NCBI RefSeq assembly: GCF_030145145.1
Contig: NZ_JAQYWD010000011.1
Coordinates: forward strand, 62,001 to 126,000
DNA from: Desulfobacula sp.
GTDB taxonomy: Bacteria; Desulfobacterota; Desulfobacteria; Desulfobacterales; Desulfobacteraceae
Reading direction: 5' to 3'
Length of the DNA: 64,000 bases
Shown here: piece by piece, positions 7,258 to 16,016 of the stretch
Layout of the letters: each line of letters begins with the position of its first letter
Position numbering within the stretch: the first letter of the stretch is position 1
Made by a program: the position numbers and the translations under genes
The notes under the pieces: model-generated
The model's input: the letters and a program-made list of their open reading frames with translations, nothing else
The model's database searches: none
Told to the model about the DNA's origin: nothing

Positions 7258-9093
7258 ATGAACATTGAAGTAGATTTTCAACCCATCGGCAAACATGTGG
7301 AAATTGATTCAGGCACAACGATTTTAGAAGCGGCCCAGGAGGCAGGTGTCGGTATTTCGGCTATTTGTGGTGGTGTGGGATCCTGCGGCGCCTGTCGCGT
7401 TCGTCTGGATGACCAAGAGCATGTGAGCAAACCAAACGAGACCGAAATTGAAGTTCTTGATTCCGATGACATCGCTTCGGGCATACGGCTGGCTTGTCAG
7501 ACTGAAATTTATGGCCCCATCCGGGTGGATGTCCCTTCCGAGTCCATGACGGCAACCCAGCGCACCCAGGTGGAAGGAGAAGAAATCAGTTTTGAATTTG
7601 AATCGCCCATCAAAGTCCTGGATTTGACCTTGACCAAAGCCGATGCCACAGACCCGCAGGCGGATTTTGAGAGACTCCGTGCGGCTGTTTTGACAAGCGG
7701 CTGGACTACCCTGCGCTGCGATAGAATGAATATTCTTAAACAAATTCCAGGCCTGTTGCGGGCAAACAAATGGAAAATCCGGGTGGGACTGCGCGGTGAC
7801 GAACTGGTCAGTGTCAGTGCGCCGGGAACCCTTTTGCTGGGGATGGCCGTGGACATCGGCACCACCAAGGTGGCCGGGTATCTGGTGGATATGGCCAGCG
7901 GCGAAACCCTTGCCATAAAAGGCATCATGAATCCCCAAATTGTCTACGGTGAAGACGTGATGGCCCGGATCACCTATTCTTTGATGCATGAGAATGGATC
8001 GGGCATTCTGCAAAAGGCCATCATCGATGCGTTGAATAAACTGGCCATTGATCTCTGCGCCGCAGCCGGGGCAGACGGTGACACCGACACATCGGTTTAT
8101 GTGCCGACCCAGATTGTGGAATCGGTCATGGTGGGTAATACCGCCATGCATCACCTGCTGCTGGGCCTGCCGGTCAAACAGTTGGGCCTTTCACCGTATG
8201 TGGCGGCGGTATCATCACCGCTGGATGTAAAGGCGGATGAAATTGACCTGGCTTTTTCACCGGGTGCCACTGTCCATCTGCTGGCCAATATCGCCGGCTT
8301 TGTCGGGGCCGATCATCTTTCCATGCTTCTTGCTACAGATACCCACAAGAAAAAAGGGGTGGTGATCAGCCTGGATATCGGCACGAATACGGAAATAACC
8401 CTTGTATCCCATGGCCGCATGATTGCCTGCTCAACCGCTTCAGGACCGGCTTTTGAAGGGGCCCATATCCATCATGGCATGCGGGCCGCGGACGGTGCCA
8501 TCGAACGGGTCCAGATTGTCGACAACAAGTTGGCCTTTCAAACCATTGGCCATACGGCGCCTGTAGGGGTCTGCGGCTCGGGTATCCTGGATGCCATTGC
8601 CCAGCTCAAGCTTTGCGGGGCAATGAACGACAAGGGTGCCCTGGATGTCAAGCATCCCTTGATCCGCGAGGGTAAAAAATTGCCCGAAGCGCTTCTGGCA
8701 GCTGCTGCCATATCCGGAAACGGTCATGATATTGTCCTAAGCCGCAGTGATATCAATGAAATTCAGCTGGCCAAAGGCGCCATGCGGGCGGGCATTGAAC
8801 TGTTGCTGGATGCGGCAGGTGTCACGGCAGCGGATGTTGATGAATTTATTATTGCCGGTGCTTTTGGTTCTTACATCAGCGTAGAAGCTGCCGTTGGCAT
8901 TGGTATGTTTCCCGATATTCCCATAGATCGGTTTCGTCAGGTGGGTAATGCCGCCGGTATTGGTGCAAAGCAGGCCCTTTTGTCTACCACACGCCGGGCG
9001 GAAGCTGCTGGCATCGGCGAGCGGGTCGAGTACCTGGAACTCACCGTCAGTGAGAAATTTCAGGCAGAATTTTTAAAGGCCTTGTATATGTAA
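7258..9093 (+). CDS. reductive activator of corrinoid proteins (RamA/RACE-type ASKHA protein with 2Fe-2S domain)
   Basis: The 611-residue protein begins with a plant-ferredoxin-type 2Fe-2S domain with Cys37, Cys43, Cys46 and Cys80, in the sequence ICGGVGSCGACRVRL. A linker follows, then the DUF4445 ASKHA ATPase fold with phosphate loops AVDIGTTKVAGYLVD (about 197-211) and SLDIGTNTEITL (about 370-381), and IIAGAFGSYISVEAA near the end. Such proteins use ATP to drive electron transfer to Co(II) corrinoids, restoring the Co(I) state in methyltransferase systems. AAGGGATT lies upstream of the ATG. No intact corrinoid protein or methyltransferase is next to it, only the broken methyltransferase at 6400-6930. 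The substrate corrinoid protein must be encoded elsewhere. Confidence 0.9.
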   Translation: MNIEVDFQPIGKHVEIDSGTTILEAAQEAGVGISAICGGVGSCGACRVRLDDQEHVSKPNETEIEVLDSDDIASGIRLACQTEIYGPIRVDVPSESMTATQRTQVEGEEISFEFESPIKVLDLTLTKADATDPQADFERLRAAVLTSGWTTLRCDRMNILKQIPGLLRANKWKIRVGLRGDELVSVSAPGTLLLGMAVDIGTTKVAGYLVDMASGETLAIKGIMNPQIVYGEDVMARITYSLMHENGSGILQKAIIDALNKLAIDLCAAAGADGDTDTSVYVPTQIVESVMVGNTAMHHLLLGLPVKQLGLSPYVAAVSSPLDVKADEIDLAFSPGATVHLLANIAGFVGADHLSMLLATDTHKKKGVVISLDIGTNTEITLVSHGRMIACSTASGPAFEGAHIHHGMRAADGAIERVQIVDNKLAFQTIGHTAPVGVCGSGILDAIAQLKLCGAMNDKGALDVKHPLIREGKKLPEALLAAAAISGNGHDIVLSRSDINEIQLAKGAMRAGIELLLDAAGVTAADVDEFIIAGAFGSYISVEAAVGIGMFPDIPIDRFRQVGNAAGIGAKQALLSTTRRAEAAGIGERVEYLELTVSEKFQAEFLKALYM

Positions 9094-9117
9094 CCGTTCC
9101 TATCGAAAAGTGAATAA

Positions 9118-9297
9118 TCTTATTCTGGTTTTGACCTTTCAAACGTAGCCAAAGCGCTGAAACCGAGGGACAAATGGATCGGTTGGAACCCCCTCGAAAA
9201 ATACCGGCAATTGAAACACCAGTTCATTAAGGCGGATGATATCATCTCCTTTGTCCTGATGAAACTCTTCCAGGTGATTGATCAGCCAAAATTTTAA
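9118..9297 (+). other. unrecognised coding remnant
   Basis: The frame is open from 9118 to TAA at 9295-9297 without a start codon. It encodes about 59 residues including VAKALKPRDKWIGW and ADDIISFVLMKLFQV. It reads like the fragment of a real protein (balanced composition, few rare codons), but I cannot assign a family. It lies at the boundary of the pseudogene cluster. Confidence 0.35.
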
Positions 9298-9327
9298 ACC
9301 CGCCTCGATTTGGTAAGAAAAGGCCGT

Positions 9328-10530
9328 TTATTTAAAAGGGAGTTTTTCCTGGTTTCCCTCCACGGACACCTTTTTATATATGCCGGTTTCCCAATTTTTC
9401 AAGTCTGAACAATACCATTTTGAAAATCTTCGATCCGACGGCCCTCCGGCCATATTGGTGTGAATTTCCTCGGTAGCCATATCAACAATCATTCTGAAGG
9501 AAGGCGAAAAGGTGGTCTGCCGTCCGCCGCTTTCAAAAATCTGCCCCTGATGGGGGGTTGCCAAACTGCCGTTGATGGTAATCGGCCCGCGGTCAACCCC
9601 TAAGAATCGGGGGAGTTTCCCGTTAAATACAATATTTTTCATGGTTACTTTCCGGGTATCGCCCCATTGTTTAACAGAGGATGCCAAAGCCGTTTCAACC
9701 GCCTGTTGAAAAAGTGCTTCCCGGGAGTGACCGCCAAACCAAACCGAGTGTTCCGCCAGCAGGATCCGATCAAAATTGATATAAAAATCATTAAATATAC
9801 CGGTTTTTGGTCAAGATAATCAACCGCATCAACGCCAAGCCCATTTTGACCAAAAACGATTCGGTAAAGGGTTTTATAAAATTGGTCAAACAGGTATGCC
9901 CCTTCTGACTCGGCCGTGTATTCAAAATTCCAATGTCGGAGAATATCTGCTTTGCCTCCTTCCGGGAGCAGCGGGGCAAGAATCTCCATAAAGAGCGCTG
10001 CCTGATTTGAATAAAAATCATAGTGTATAACGGCCATGTCTTTCACCGTCAACTGGTTGTTTTCCGCAAGTTGTTTGCCGATCCGATCTGACCGGTAGGA
10101 TCCCATCCCCACATTGATCGGATCCACCTTACCATATTTCTATCCGTTCACTAAAGGGGACCCACTGGTCGGTCCCGCGCAGGTATTTTCCGTTGCTGCA
10201 TTTTTCTATCCAGGAATCGGTCCCGTCCATGAATGTATAGGTCACTCCCCAGGAAACGTTCTTGTTCCGTCCCACCAGCAGAGCGGGGATGCCGGGCATG
10301 TTCGCGCCTACCAACGGCCAGCAGCTCATCGCTGGAATCCAATATTTCAGATGGCCGACCCTGGCCCAGGATTCTCATCATCATCATCTGCATCCCCCGG
10401 TCCCTGCCGTGGGCAACTCCCATCAATCGATACGCATCTGATTTATTTTCTGCTTCAATATGGCAGACACCGTTGCTGTCTCTCCAGATTTTCCCGTTAC
10501 TGTTCATATCACCAACTGATTTAAAGTTTA
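9328..10530 (-). pseudogene. penicillin acylase family protein pseudogene
   Basis: At the 5' side (minus strand) is IWRDSNGVCHIEAENKSDAYR, then GVAHGRDRGMQMMMMRILGQGRPSEIL, the N-terminal signature of the Ntn penicillin amidase family. In another frame 10129-10329 encodes PGIPALLVGRNKNVSWGVTYTFMD, and 9645-10127 and 9328-9687 supply the C-terminal part with DRGPITINGSLATPHQGQIF and SGGRQTTFSPSFRMIVD. At least three frame breaks are present. About 200 residues that normally hold the autocatalytic serine are deleted between the first two pieces. Intact relatives are 750-800 residues, and barely 400 are recognisable here. The product cannot be functional. Confidence 0.88.
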
Positions 10531-10538
10531 TGAATCCA

Positions 10539-10772
10539 TCAGTACCCAAATGGCGCGTAATAATACCCGGACATCGAGTTTTCATGAAACGTCTCAATGG
10601 TCGTCCACAATTTTTTACCGTTAACAGGGGAGGGTGGCATTTCCATAATTATTTTTCCAAACACATCATGCCGTTGATTTGTATCGATGACATCATAGGC
10701 TAAATTCAAAAGCTCCAATAGTATTGAGTTGTCTTTATATTTGAGATATTCGAATAATCGGTTTTTGTTCAT
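10539..10772 (-). CDS. short hypothetical protein or N-terminal fragment
   Basis: The 77-residue frame starts MNKNRLFEYLKYKDNSILLE and ends with GYYYAPFGY just where penicillin acylase-like sequence begins in another frame. The composition is helical and protein-like, but there is no clear Shine-Dalgarno. It is probably the head of a larger unknown protein cut off by the rearrangement that brought in the acylase. I do not recognise the family. Confidence 0.35.
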   Translation of the reverse strand: MNKNRLFEYLKYKDNSILLELLNLAYDVIDTNQRHDVFGKIIMEMPPSPVNGKKLWTTIETFHENSMSGYYYAPFGY

Positions 10773-11543
10773 GGTTAGTCAACTTTCGGTTTGTAAATAC
10801 GCTGATGATGGCAGCCCCTACAATTTTAGCCAGATTTTCTTACGTTCAAGGCTGCCATCAGATGTATATCAATACCGGCAAGGTTTTTTTCAACCTTCTG
10901 GGCTTTGCATGGAAAACAAATTAAACTGAACGATTAGTACAATATTGACAATTGCCGCCCCTTGTCAATTAAAACTTTTATCTACCATTTCTTTTTTTAT
11001 ACCCAATCCGAATTCCTGAAGATCCTTCTCAAGCAAGGAGTTCAAAGCCTTCTCTTTCATTAAATTGGCCCTGATGGACCTCATGGTGTTGCCCATCATG
11101 TTTCCCTGCATGATGGGCAACATCCCTTTCTGGTAGAACGGTAGCTTTAGCGCCACACTTTTGGCCTTTGCCACTCTCTATATTGTGGATCAGGTTTAAT
11201 ATTAGCATTCCTTTTGGCTAGTGCTGGAAAGGGTTTATAAACTTAATGCTCTCCCTTACTAAAGAAATTTTCCAGTCGAAAACAAAAATATTTTTTCTCA
11301 GAATGCTCAAAGTTACAATTGATATCTTTGATACTTTAAAGCTCGGTGAAGGTAAAGAATCGGATAATAATCCTTGACCTCAAAAAATACTTCCATATGA
11401 TATAAAAAAGTTGCTTAACGGCTCGTAGTATTCAAAATATCGGGGAGGATCAAATAGGGAATTGTTAGGAAACAATATAAAAGTCGGTATCGCACAGATT
11501 GCACCGGTCTGGCTAAACAGGTATCAAACCCTAAAAAAGGTCA
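10600..11543. other. rearranged region without an intact gene
   Basis: Apart from the short frame at 10539-10772, this stretch has no convincing gene. It contains a copy of the decamer CAACTTTCGG (about 10775-10784), an imperfect inverted repeat built on GATGGCAGCC / GGCTGCCATC (about 10806-10860), and a 69-codon minus-strand frame at 10965-11174. That frame is Met/Lys-rich, lacks a ribosome site and is not recognised. The remainder (11175-11461) is AT-rich and featureless. Confidence 0.4.
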
Positions 11544-12071
11544 TTAAATATACCGATGACGTCTGCGTTTGTCAACACCGCCGCCTGGAACGACAACATG
11601 AATATGGGGATGAAAATCAAGTCTCCTGCTATGAGTATGCAGTACCATGGTCATTCCGATTTCGGCCCCCAAATTCTTTGGATTTAAACCAAAATCCTTA
11701 AGTGTACTGGAAACACAAAGAAACAAAAAAGAAAACACTAATCTCTGATTGTGAAAGGCCAATGATCTTAGTTCGTTCGGTAATGTAAAAGTAATCAAAA
11801 AATATGGAACCGGTAATAATTTGCCTTGTTGTCGATCAATCCACTGATTGGCTTCATGGTTCTGACATTGTGGGCAACTCCGATGTCCACAGGATAGAGG
11901 TTTCCATTCAGCATGATTGCAGTCGGGACAACCCACATAAAGTTCACCGGCGGCGGGAGTACGACAATTGCAAATAGCATCCATTGCTTTTAAATGACTC
12001 GGCAATGCAACATCACCATATTTGTCTGCAAATAAATCTTTATATTGATTAATAATTGAAGAAATTTTCAT
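11544..12071 (-). pseudogene. IS91-family transposase, truncated
   Basis: The frame encodes 175 residues of an IS91-type (HUH, Y2) transposase. It has the N-terminal zinc-finger region with CPDCNHAEWKPLSCGHRSCPQC, the adjacent PYFLITFTLPNELR, and the HUH motif HPHIHVVVPGGGVD. The tyrosine-bearing C-terminal half is missing: the frame ends within RRRHRYI right after the HUH motif, and downstream sequence is unrelated. Intact proteins are about 380-400 residues. The ATG at 12069-12071 overlaps the end of an upstream recombinase remnant, as in two-gene IS91 elements. Confidence 0.85.
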
Positions 12072-12076
12072 GATTA

Positions 12077-12402
12077 CACCTTTCTTAAATCTAATTGAAG
12101 TGTATTCATGAGTTTATTAATTGTGAGCAGGCTGCTTTGTTCTGTGAAGTCAGTTATATGCGCATAGCGTGCCGTTGTTTCAGGGCTTGCATGATCAAGC
12201 AAGGCCTGTATACAAGATCAGTAAAGTATTCTTCCAATTGTTCCGGCTTCAATTTGTCGGGGCAGCAATCAAAGTAATCACGGACCCGACGAATAGCCCT
12301 GGAATAGGCTTCAATAGTTTTTTGGGCTTTCCTTTGAAGTTTAAGTGATCTCAGGTGATGTTTATAGAGTCTGTTGAATCGGTTTAATTCTGACTTTTTC
12401 AT
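12077..12402 (-). pseudogene. tyrosine recombinase of an IS91-type element, internally deleted
   Basis: The 5' part, starting with ATG at 12400-12402, encodes MKKSELNRFNRLYKHHLRSL and AYSRAIRRVRDYF, the SAM-like N-terminal domain of a phage-type integrase. After about 65 residues the frame jumps. On the minus strand, 12077-12200 in another frame reads LDHASPETTARYAHITDF, the tail with the catalytic tyrosine, and runs to a TAA seven bases before the IS91 ATG. The central catalytic region is deleted. Together with the transposase at 11544-12071 this is the relic of a two-gene element. Confidence 0.8.
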
Positions 12403-12403
12403 G

Positions 12404-12456
12404 GTATACTCTTTTTAAAATAATGGTACCCAAATTGGACCCGGGAAGGAGTATAC
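12404..12456. repeat. inverted repeat upstream of the recombinase remnant
   Basis: GTATACTC (12404-12411) is complementary to GAGTATAC (12449-12456). The pair sits immediately 5' of the recombinase start and may belong to the end or control region of the IS91-type element. The region 12457-12640 holds no recognised gene. Confidence 0.4.
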
Positions 12457-12651
12457 ACTATTTTTGTTTTTCCGCCGCACAGCGGCTTCGTCCAACACCA
12501 CATAAGATAAACTGAGCCCTAATAGAAGAGCGTTTTATCGATTGTTGCCTTCATATAACCAAGTTCCAATTGATTCTCAGGCTGGCAATAAATCGATAAA
12601 ATGTATGAACTGAAGGGTAATATTTATCGGATAAATCAGTTTGCGTAGGAT

Positions 12652-12673
12652 TAGGATAGGAACTTGCTTTTTG
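12652..12673. repeat. 22-bp direct repeat, copy A
   Basis: TAGGATAGGAACTTGCTTTTTG, 22 bases, is identical to 20446-20467. Here it lies at the upstream edge of the transposase fragment, as expected for an insertion-element end. Confidence 0.7.
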
Positions 12674-13027
12674 ATAAAGAAAGTATCGAAAATCCCTAAA
12701 GTTAAAAATATTATTGCTCCCCTGATCCAAGACATGTTGTGCTTGGATCAGGGGAGGTCAGTTTATCCAGATATACAGCCAATTTCAAAAATAGCTCGTC
12801 GACAGATTGCTGTTACCCTTATAAATAAAGGATATGCTTTCAATGCAGCTGCCAGGCTTGTGGGGTGTAGTGTGTCCACAGTAGCTCGAAGCATCAAGCG
12901 CATGAACATTATTGGGGATTTGACTGATGCTTCGCGTTCTGGACGTCCTGCTATTTATTCAGAAACATTCAAGCTGGAATTGACAGGATCTCTATCAATA
13001 AAATTGATGGGACAGACGATGTTTTAA
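12652..13027 (+). pseudogene. helix-turn-helix part of an IS630-like transposase, truncated
   Basis: A frame of about 125 codons contains ISKIARRQIAVTLINKGYAFNAAARLVGCSVSTVARSIKR and GRPAIYSE, typical of the N-terminal winged helix of IS630-type transposases. The DDE catalytic domain is absent: the frame ends at 13027 after an unrelated tail. The likely original start is a Met near 12730. The extreme 5' end carries a 22-base sequence that is repeated at 20446-20467. Confidence 0.55.
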
Positions 13028-13080
13028 CTATCGCCTGAAATACATCGAGAAATCGAAAACTTACAAAATGGGATCCTTCC

Positions 13081-13326
13081 TTATCCGGCGAAGGTGGTGG
13101 CCGTGCACACCGGCGGTGACATTTTGGATGATGGTTTATTCACTTCCAAATTTATTGACTTGATTTTGATTTTTTCCAGTTCCGATTTGAGACGGATTAT
13201 TTCTTCCCGCTGTTTTTTGTTTTGTTCCTCTAATTCCTGATATTTCTTTCGAAGCTGCTCAAGTGATCCGATAAGAGCAATCTTGGTCCATTTGAAGAAA
13301 GTTTTGATTGTGTCTTTTGTTATCAT
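13081..13326 (-). pseudogene. coiled-coil N-terminal fragment, probably of a transposase
   Basis: The 81-residue frame starts MITKDTIKTFFKWTKIALIG and continues as a heptad-rich coiled coil (LEQLRKKYQELEEQNKKQRE, then LKSELEKI) ending in VNKPSSK. The combination of a short HTH-like head, a coiled coil and an NKPSSK motif is usual before the catalytic domain of several transposase families. The final residues are out of frame with any continuation, so it is truncated. Exact family not determined. Confidence 0.45.
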
Positions 13327-13519
13327 GCGGCATCCTTATTGGAACAATCTTACATTTTGGGATACCATAGAAATTCATTGCTGTCTGTCTTTTTCTGAAA
13401 TCAGTTTGAACTTACGTTATTTTTATTGAATTAATTTGAATAAAACCAGCTAGACTCTTGGAGGCTCGACCCTGAATGCGCACCCAGGCGGGTTATATAT
13501 TTTAGGGGGCCTCATGGAA

Positions 13520-13781
13520 TCATGTTCGGACTTGGGGGGATTTATACCGGGGTGTTAAAAGATGTTGGGTTTGCACTGGTGGCCCCGCTGTGACCTTAGC
13601 TGAAAGCCTGGAAATGGTGCAGCAGATAAAAAATTTCCCCATTCTGAAGGGGGCTCGCGGCCAGGAACCCGTCAACATTGACCAGGTCGCAGATAATCTT
13701 CAGCGGCTGGCGCTGCTGGTAACAGATTTTCCCGGGATAAAGGAAAAGGAACAATTTAAAAAAAATAGACGTTGGTTGTGA
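13520..13781 (+). pseudogene. acyl-CoA synthetase (NDP-forming) C-terminal fragment
   Basis: The first frame reads MFGLGGIYTGVLKDVGFALVAPL, then shifts by one base into TLAESLEMVQQIKNFPILKG, ARGQEPVNIDQVADNLQRLA and LLVTDFPGIKE. This matches the ATP-grasp (beta-subunit-like) end of ADP-forming acyl-CoA synthetases. Hundreds of residues upstream are missing. The last codons after FPGIKE (EQFKKNRRWL) diverge from the family's usual ELDINP. Confidence 0.75.
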
Positions 13782-13836
13782 AACATAATTATTGTTAACA
13801 ATGTAGGAACCGGGAGGGGGGGATTACGTTTAACCT

Positions 13837-15018
13837 TCAGGTTACCGTTACTGTCGTAAGCAGATTCAGGGCAAACCTGACAAATGTTTCCACTCCAAGT
13901 AATAGCAAAGACTCGTCATAATCAAATTGTGCATTATGCAGGGGGGGACAACCCATAAATCCGGTTCCAAGGAAAAAATAGCATCCCTTTGTTTTTTCTA
14001 AAACCAGGGCCATGTCTTCTGCACCCATGGTTGATTCCGGTTCCTTAATACGGTCACCGGGAACCACTTCGAGCATACTTTTTTTCATTATATTAACGAT
14101 ACCAGGATCACTTTCAAGGGGGGGGACCCCAATGGAGGATGAGAATTCATAGGCAGCGCCCGTGGCGGCACACACACCGTCTATAATCTGCTTAAATATC
14201 TCAGGATATTCTTTCCAGGTTTGTTTGTCAAAGGTCCGTATTGTGCCGCGTAACTCAGCGTTTTCCGATATTATATTCGGCGCTGATCCGGCATGAAAGG
14301 AGCCGATGGTGACAACCGATGGGATCAATGGATTAAGCTTCCTGGTCACCACTCGCTGGAGCGCATTGGCCACTTGAATTGCCGTATCAATCGCGTCCAC
14401 ACACAGATGGGGCATGGCACCGTGCCCCCCCTTTCCCTTAATGTTGATCTTAAAGGAACTGGCCGCCGCCATAAGGACACCGGATTTCAGGCCCAGAGTG
14501 CCGGCAGGAAGGCCTGGCCATACATGACACGCTACTGAATAATCCACATGGGGATTTTCAAGAACTAAGCTGTCAATCATTGGTTTTGCTCCGCCAGGGC
14601 CCTCTTCGGCCGGCTGGAACATGAATTTAATATTGCCTGAAAAATGTTCCCTGAGCCTGGCCAGAATACCGGCGGCCACAAGGGTCATGGTCATGTGAGC
14701 ATCATGGCCGCACGCATGCATCATATTTTCATGGGTGGATGCGAACTCAAGCCCGGTTTCTTCCGAAATGGGCAACGCATCCATATCCGCCCTGATAACC
14801 AGCGTTTTACCGGGCCTTCCGGTTTTTAAAAGCCCCAGAACGCCGGTTCCTGCAATACCGGTAAACACTTCCAGTTCCGGTATTGTCTTCAAATGCTCAG
14901 CAATGAACCGGGCTGTTTTTTTTTCTGCAAACCCCTTTTCAGGAATTTGATGAAGGGCACGGCGAATGGAAGAAATTTTTTCCATTTCATTTTCAATCAT
15001 TGCCTTGATATCCGTCAT
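13837..15018 (-). CDS. M20 family metallopeptidase / amidohydrolase (hippurate hydrolase-like)
   Basis: The 393-residue protein has the M20D pattern: IRRALHQIPEKGFAE near the N-terminus, then VIRADMDALPI, the metal-binding HACGHDAHM, FQPAEEGPGGAKPM with the catalytic glutamates, a dimerisation lid with KGKGGHGAMPH, and near the C-terminus STMGAEDMALVL and PPLHNAQFDYDE. Such enzymes hydrolyse N-acyl amino acids or aminoacyl conjugates in the cytoplasm with two divalent metals. The ATG at 15018 has TAGGAG 8 bases upstream. A longer in-frame start at 15063 would overlap the transporter gene. It is the last gene of the oligopeptide transporter operon, 29 bases after the second ATPase, suggesting imported peptides or conjugates are its substrate. 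Confidence 0.9.
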   Translation of the reverse strand: MTDIKAMIENEMEKISSIRRALHQIPEKGFAEKKTARFIAEHLKTIPELEVFTGIAGTGVLGLLKTGRPGKTLVIRADMDALPISEETGLEFASTHENMMHACGHDAHMTMTLVAAGILARLREHFSGNIKFMFQPAEEGPGGAKPMIDSLVLENPHVDYSVACHVWPGLPAGTLGLKSGVLMAAASSFKINIKGKGGHGAMPHLCVDAIDTAIQVANALQRVVTRKLNPLIPSVVTIGSFHAGSAPNIISENAELRGTIRTFDKQTWKEYPEIFKQIIDGVCAATGAAYEFSSSIGVPPLESDPGIVNIMKKSMLEVVPGDRIKEPESTMGAEDMALVLEKTKGCYFFLGTGFMGCPPLHNAQFDYDESLLLLGVETFVRFALNLLTTVTVT

Positions 15019-15047
15019 AACAGCAGCTCCTATAGTTGAGATCCCAA

Positions 15048-16016
15048 TTAACAGTTGGGGCATCTCACCAAATGGTTATCCCCCACATCCAGTATTTCCG
15101 GGTGTGCAGCACTGCAGGAGGGTACTTTGTATGGACACCGATTGGCAAAAAAACACCCCTGCGGCAAATCAATAGGGCTTTGAATTTCACCCGCCTTCAA
15201 TACGCTGTCTGTTTCCAGCGGTGTATTAATATCCGGCACAGTGGAAAAAAGCATTTGGGTATAGGGATGTTTGGGTGAGTTAAACAATTGTTTTTTTGAA
15301 GCATATTCCACGATTTCACCAAGATACATAACTGCCACATGGTCACTTAGATACTTAACAACGCTAATATCATGGGTAATAAAAAGAGTGGTCAAGCGAT
15401 ACTTTTCTTTCAAATCCATCATTAAATTAATTATTTGTGCTTGAATGGATACGTCTAATGCTGAAATCGGCTCATCAGCCAGAACCAGTTCCGGTTTTAA
15501 TATCATGGCCCGTGCAATGGCAATGCGTTGCCGTTGACCGCCGGAAAACTGGTGAGGGTATCTGTTGAGATAACTATGGTCAATCCCCACATTATCGCAT
15601 AACGATAAAATGGTATTTAATCTCTCTTTTTTTTTATAGTCAGTATGGATTTTTAACGGTTGCTCAAGAATTGTTTTAATTTTTTTTCTTGGATTCAAAG
15701 AAGAGTATGGATCCTGAAAAATCATTTGGATATCTTTTTGGATGGCGCCTCTTTTATGGGGGGATAATTTTGAGATATCCTTTCCGCGAAAATTTACCAA
15801 TCCATTTGTGGCCTGGTGGAGTCCTAATATGACTTTCCCGATTGTTGTCTTGCCGCAACCACTCTCTCCAACCAGTGACAACGTCTTTCCCTTAAAGATG
15901 TCAAAACTTACTCTATTCAGAGCATATAAATCTCTTTTTTTAAACGTACCCGTTTTAACGCTGAAAGTTTTTACGACATTTTTTACTTCTACTAATTTTC
16001 TTTGACTTTGTGACAA
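15048..16016 (-). CDS. oligopeptide/dipeptide ABC transporter ATP-binding protein (OppF/DppF-type)
   Basis: The 322-residue ATPase has Walker A GESGCGKTT, signature FSGGQRQRIAIARAM and Walker B LVLADEPISALDV. It also has the C-terminal oligopeptide-transporter extension with CFFANRCPYKVPSCSAAHPE, whose cysteine pattern is typical of OppD/OppF proteins. It powers import together with the ATPase at 15992-16954, which it overlaps by 25 bases, so translation is coupled. It lies at the inner face of the membrane. Confidence 0.93.
   Translation of the reverse strand: MSQSQRKLVEVKNVVKTFSVKTGTFKKRDLYALNRVSFDIFKGKTLSLVGESGCGKTTIGKVILGLHQATNGLVNFRGKDISKLSPHKRGAIQKDIQMIFQDPYSSLNPRKKIKTILEQPLKIHTDYKKKERLNTILSLCDNVGIDHSYLNRYPHQFSGGQRQRIAIARAMILKPELVLADEPISALDVSIQAQIINLMMDLKEKYRLTTLFITHDISVVKYLSDHVAVMYLGEIVEYASKKQLFNSPKHPYTQMLFSTVPDINTPLETDSVLKAGEIQSPIDLPQGCFFANRCPYKVPSCSAAHPEILDVGDNHLVRCPNC

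Noticed and set aside
7324-8154. 276-codon minus-strand frame within the corrinoid activator gene
   Set aside because: It is antisense to a clear full-length gene, has no ribosome site and its His/Gly-rich composition is that of a shadow frame.
10114-10703. Plus-strand frames of 136 and 156 codons
   Set aside because: They are antisense to the penicillin acylase pseudogene and show Ser/Pro/His-rich shadow composition.
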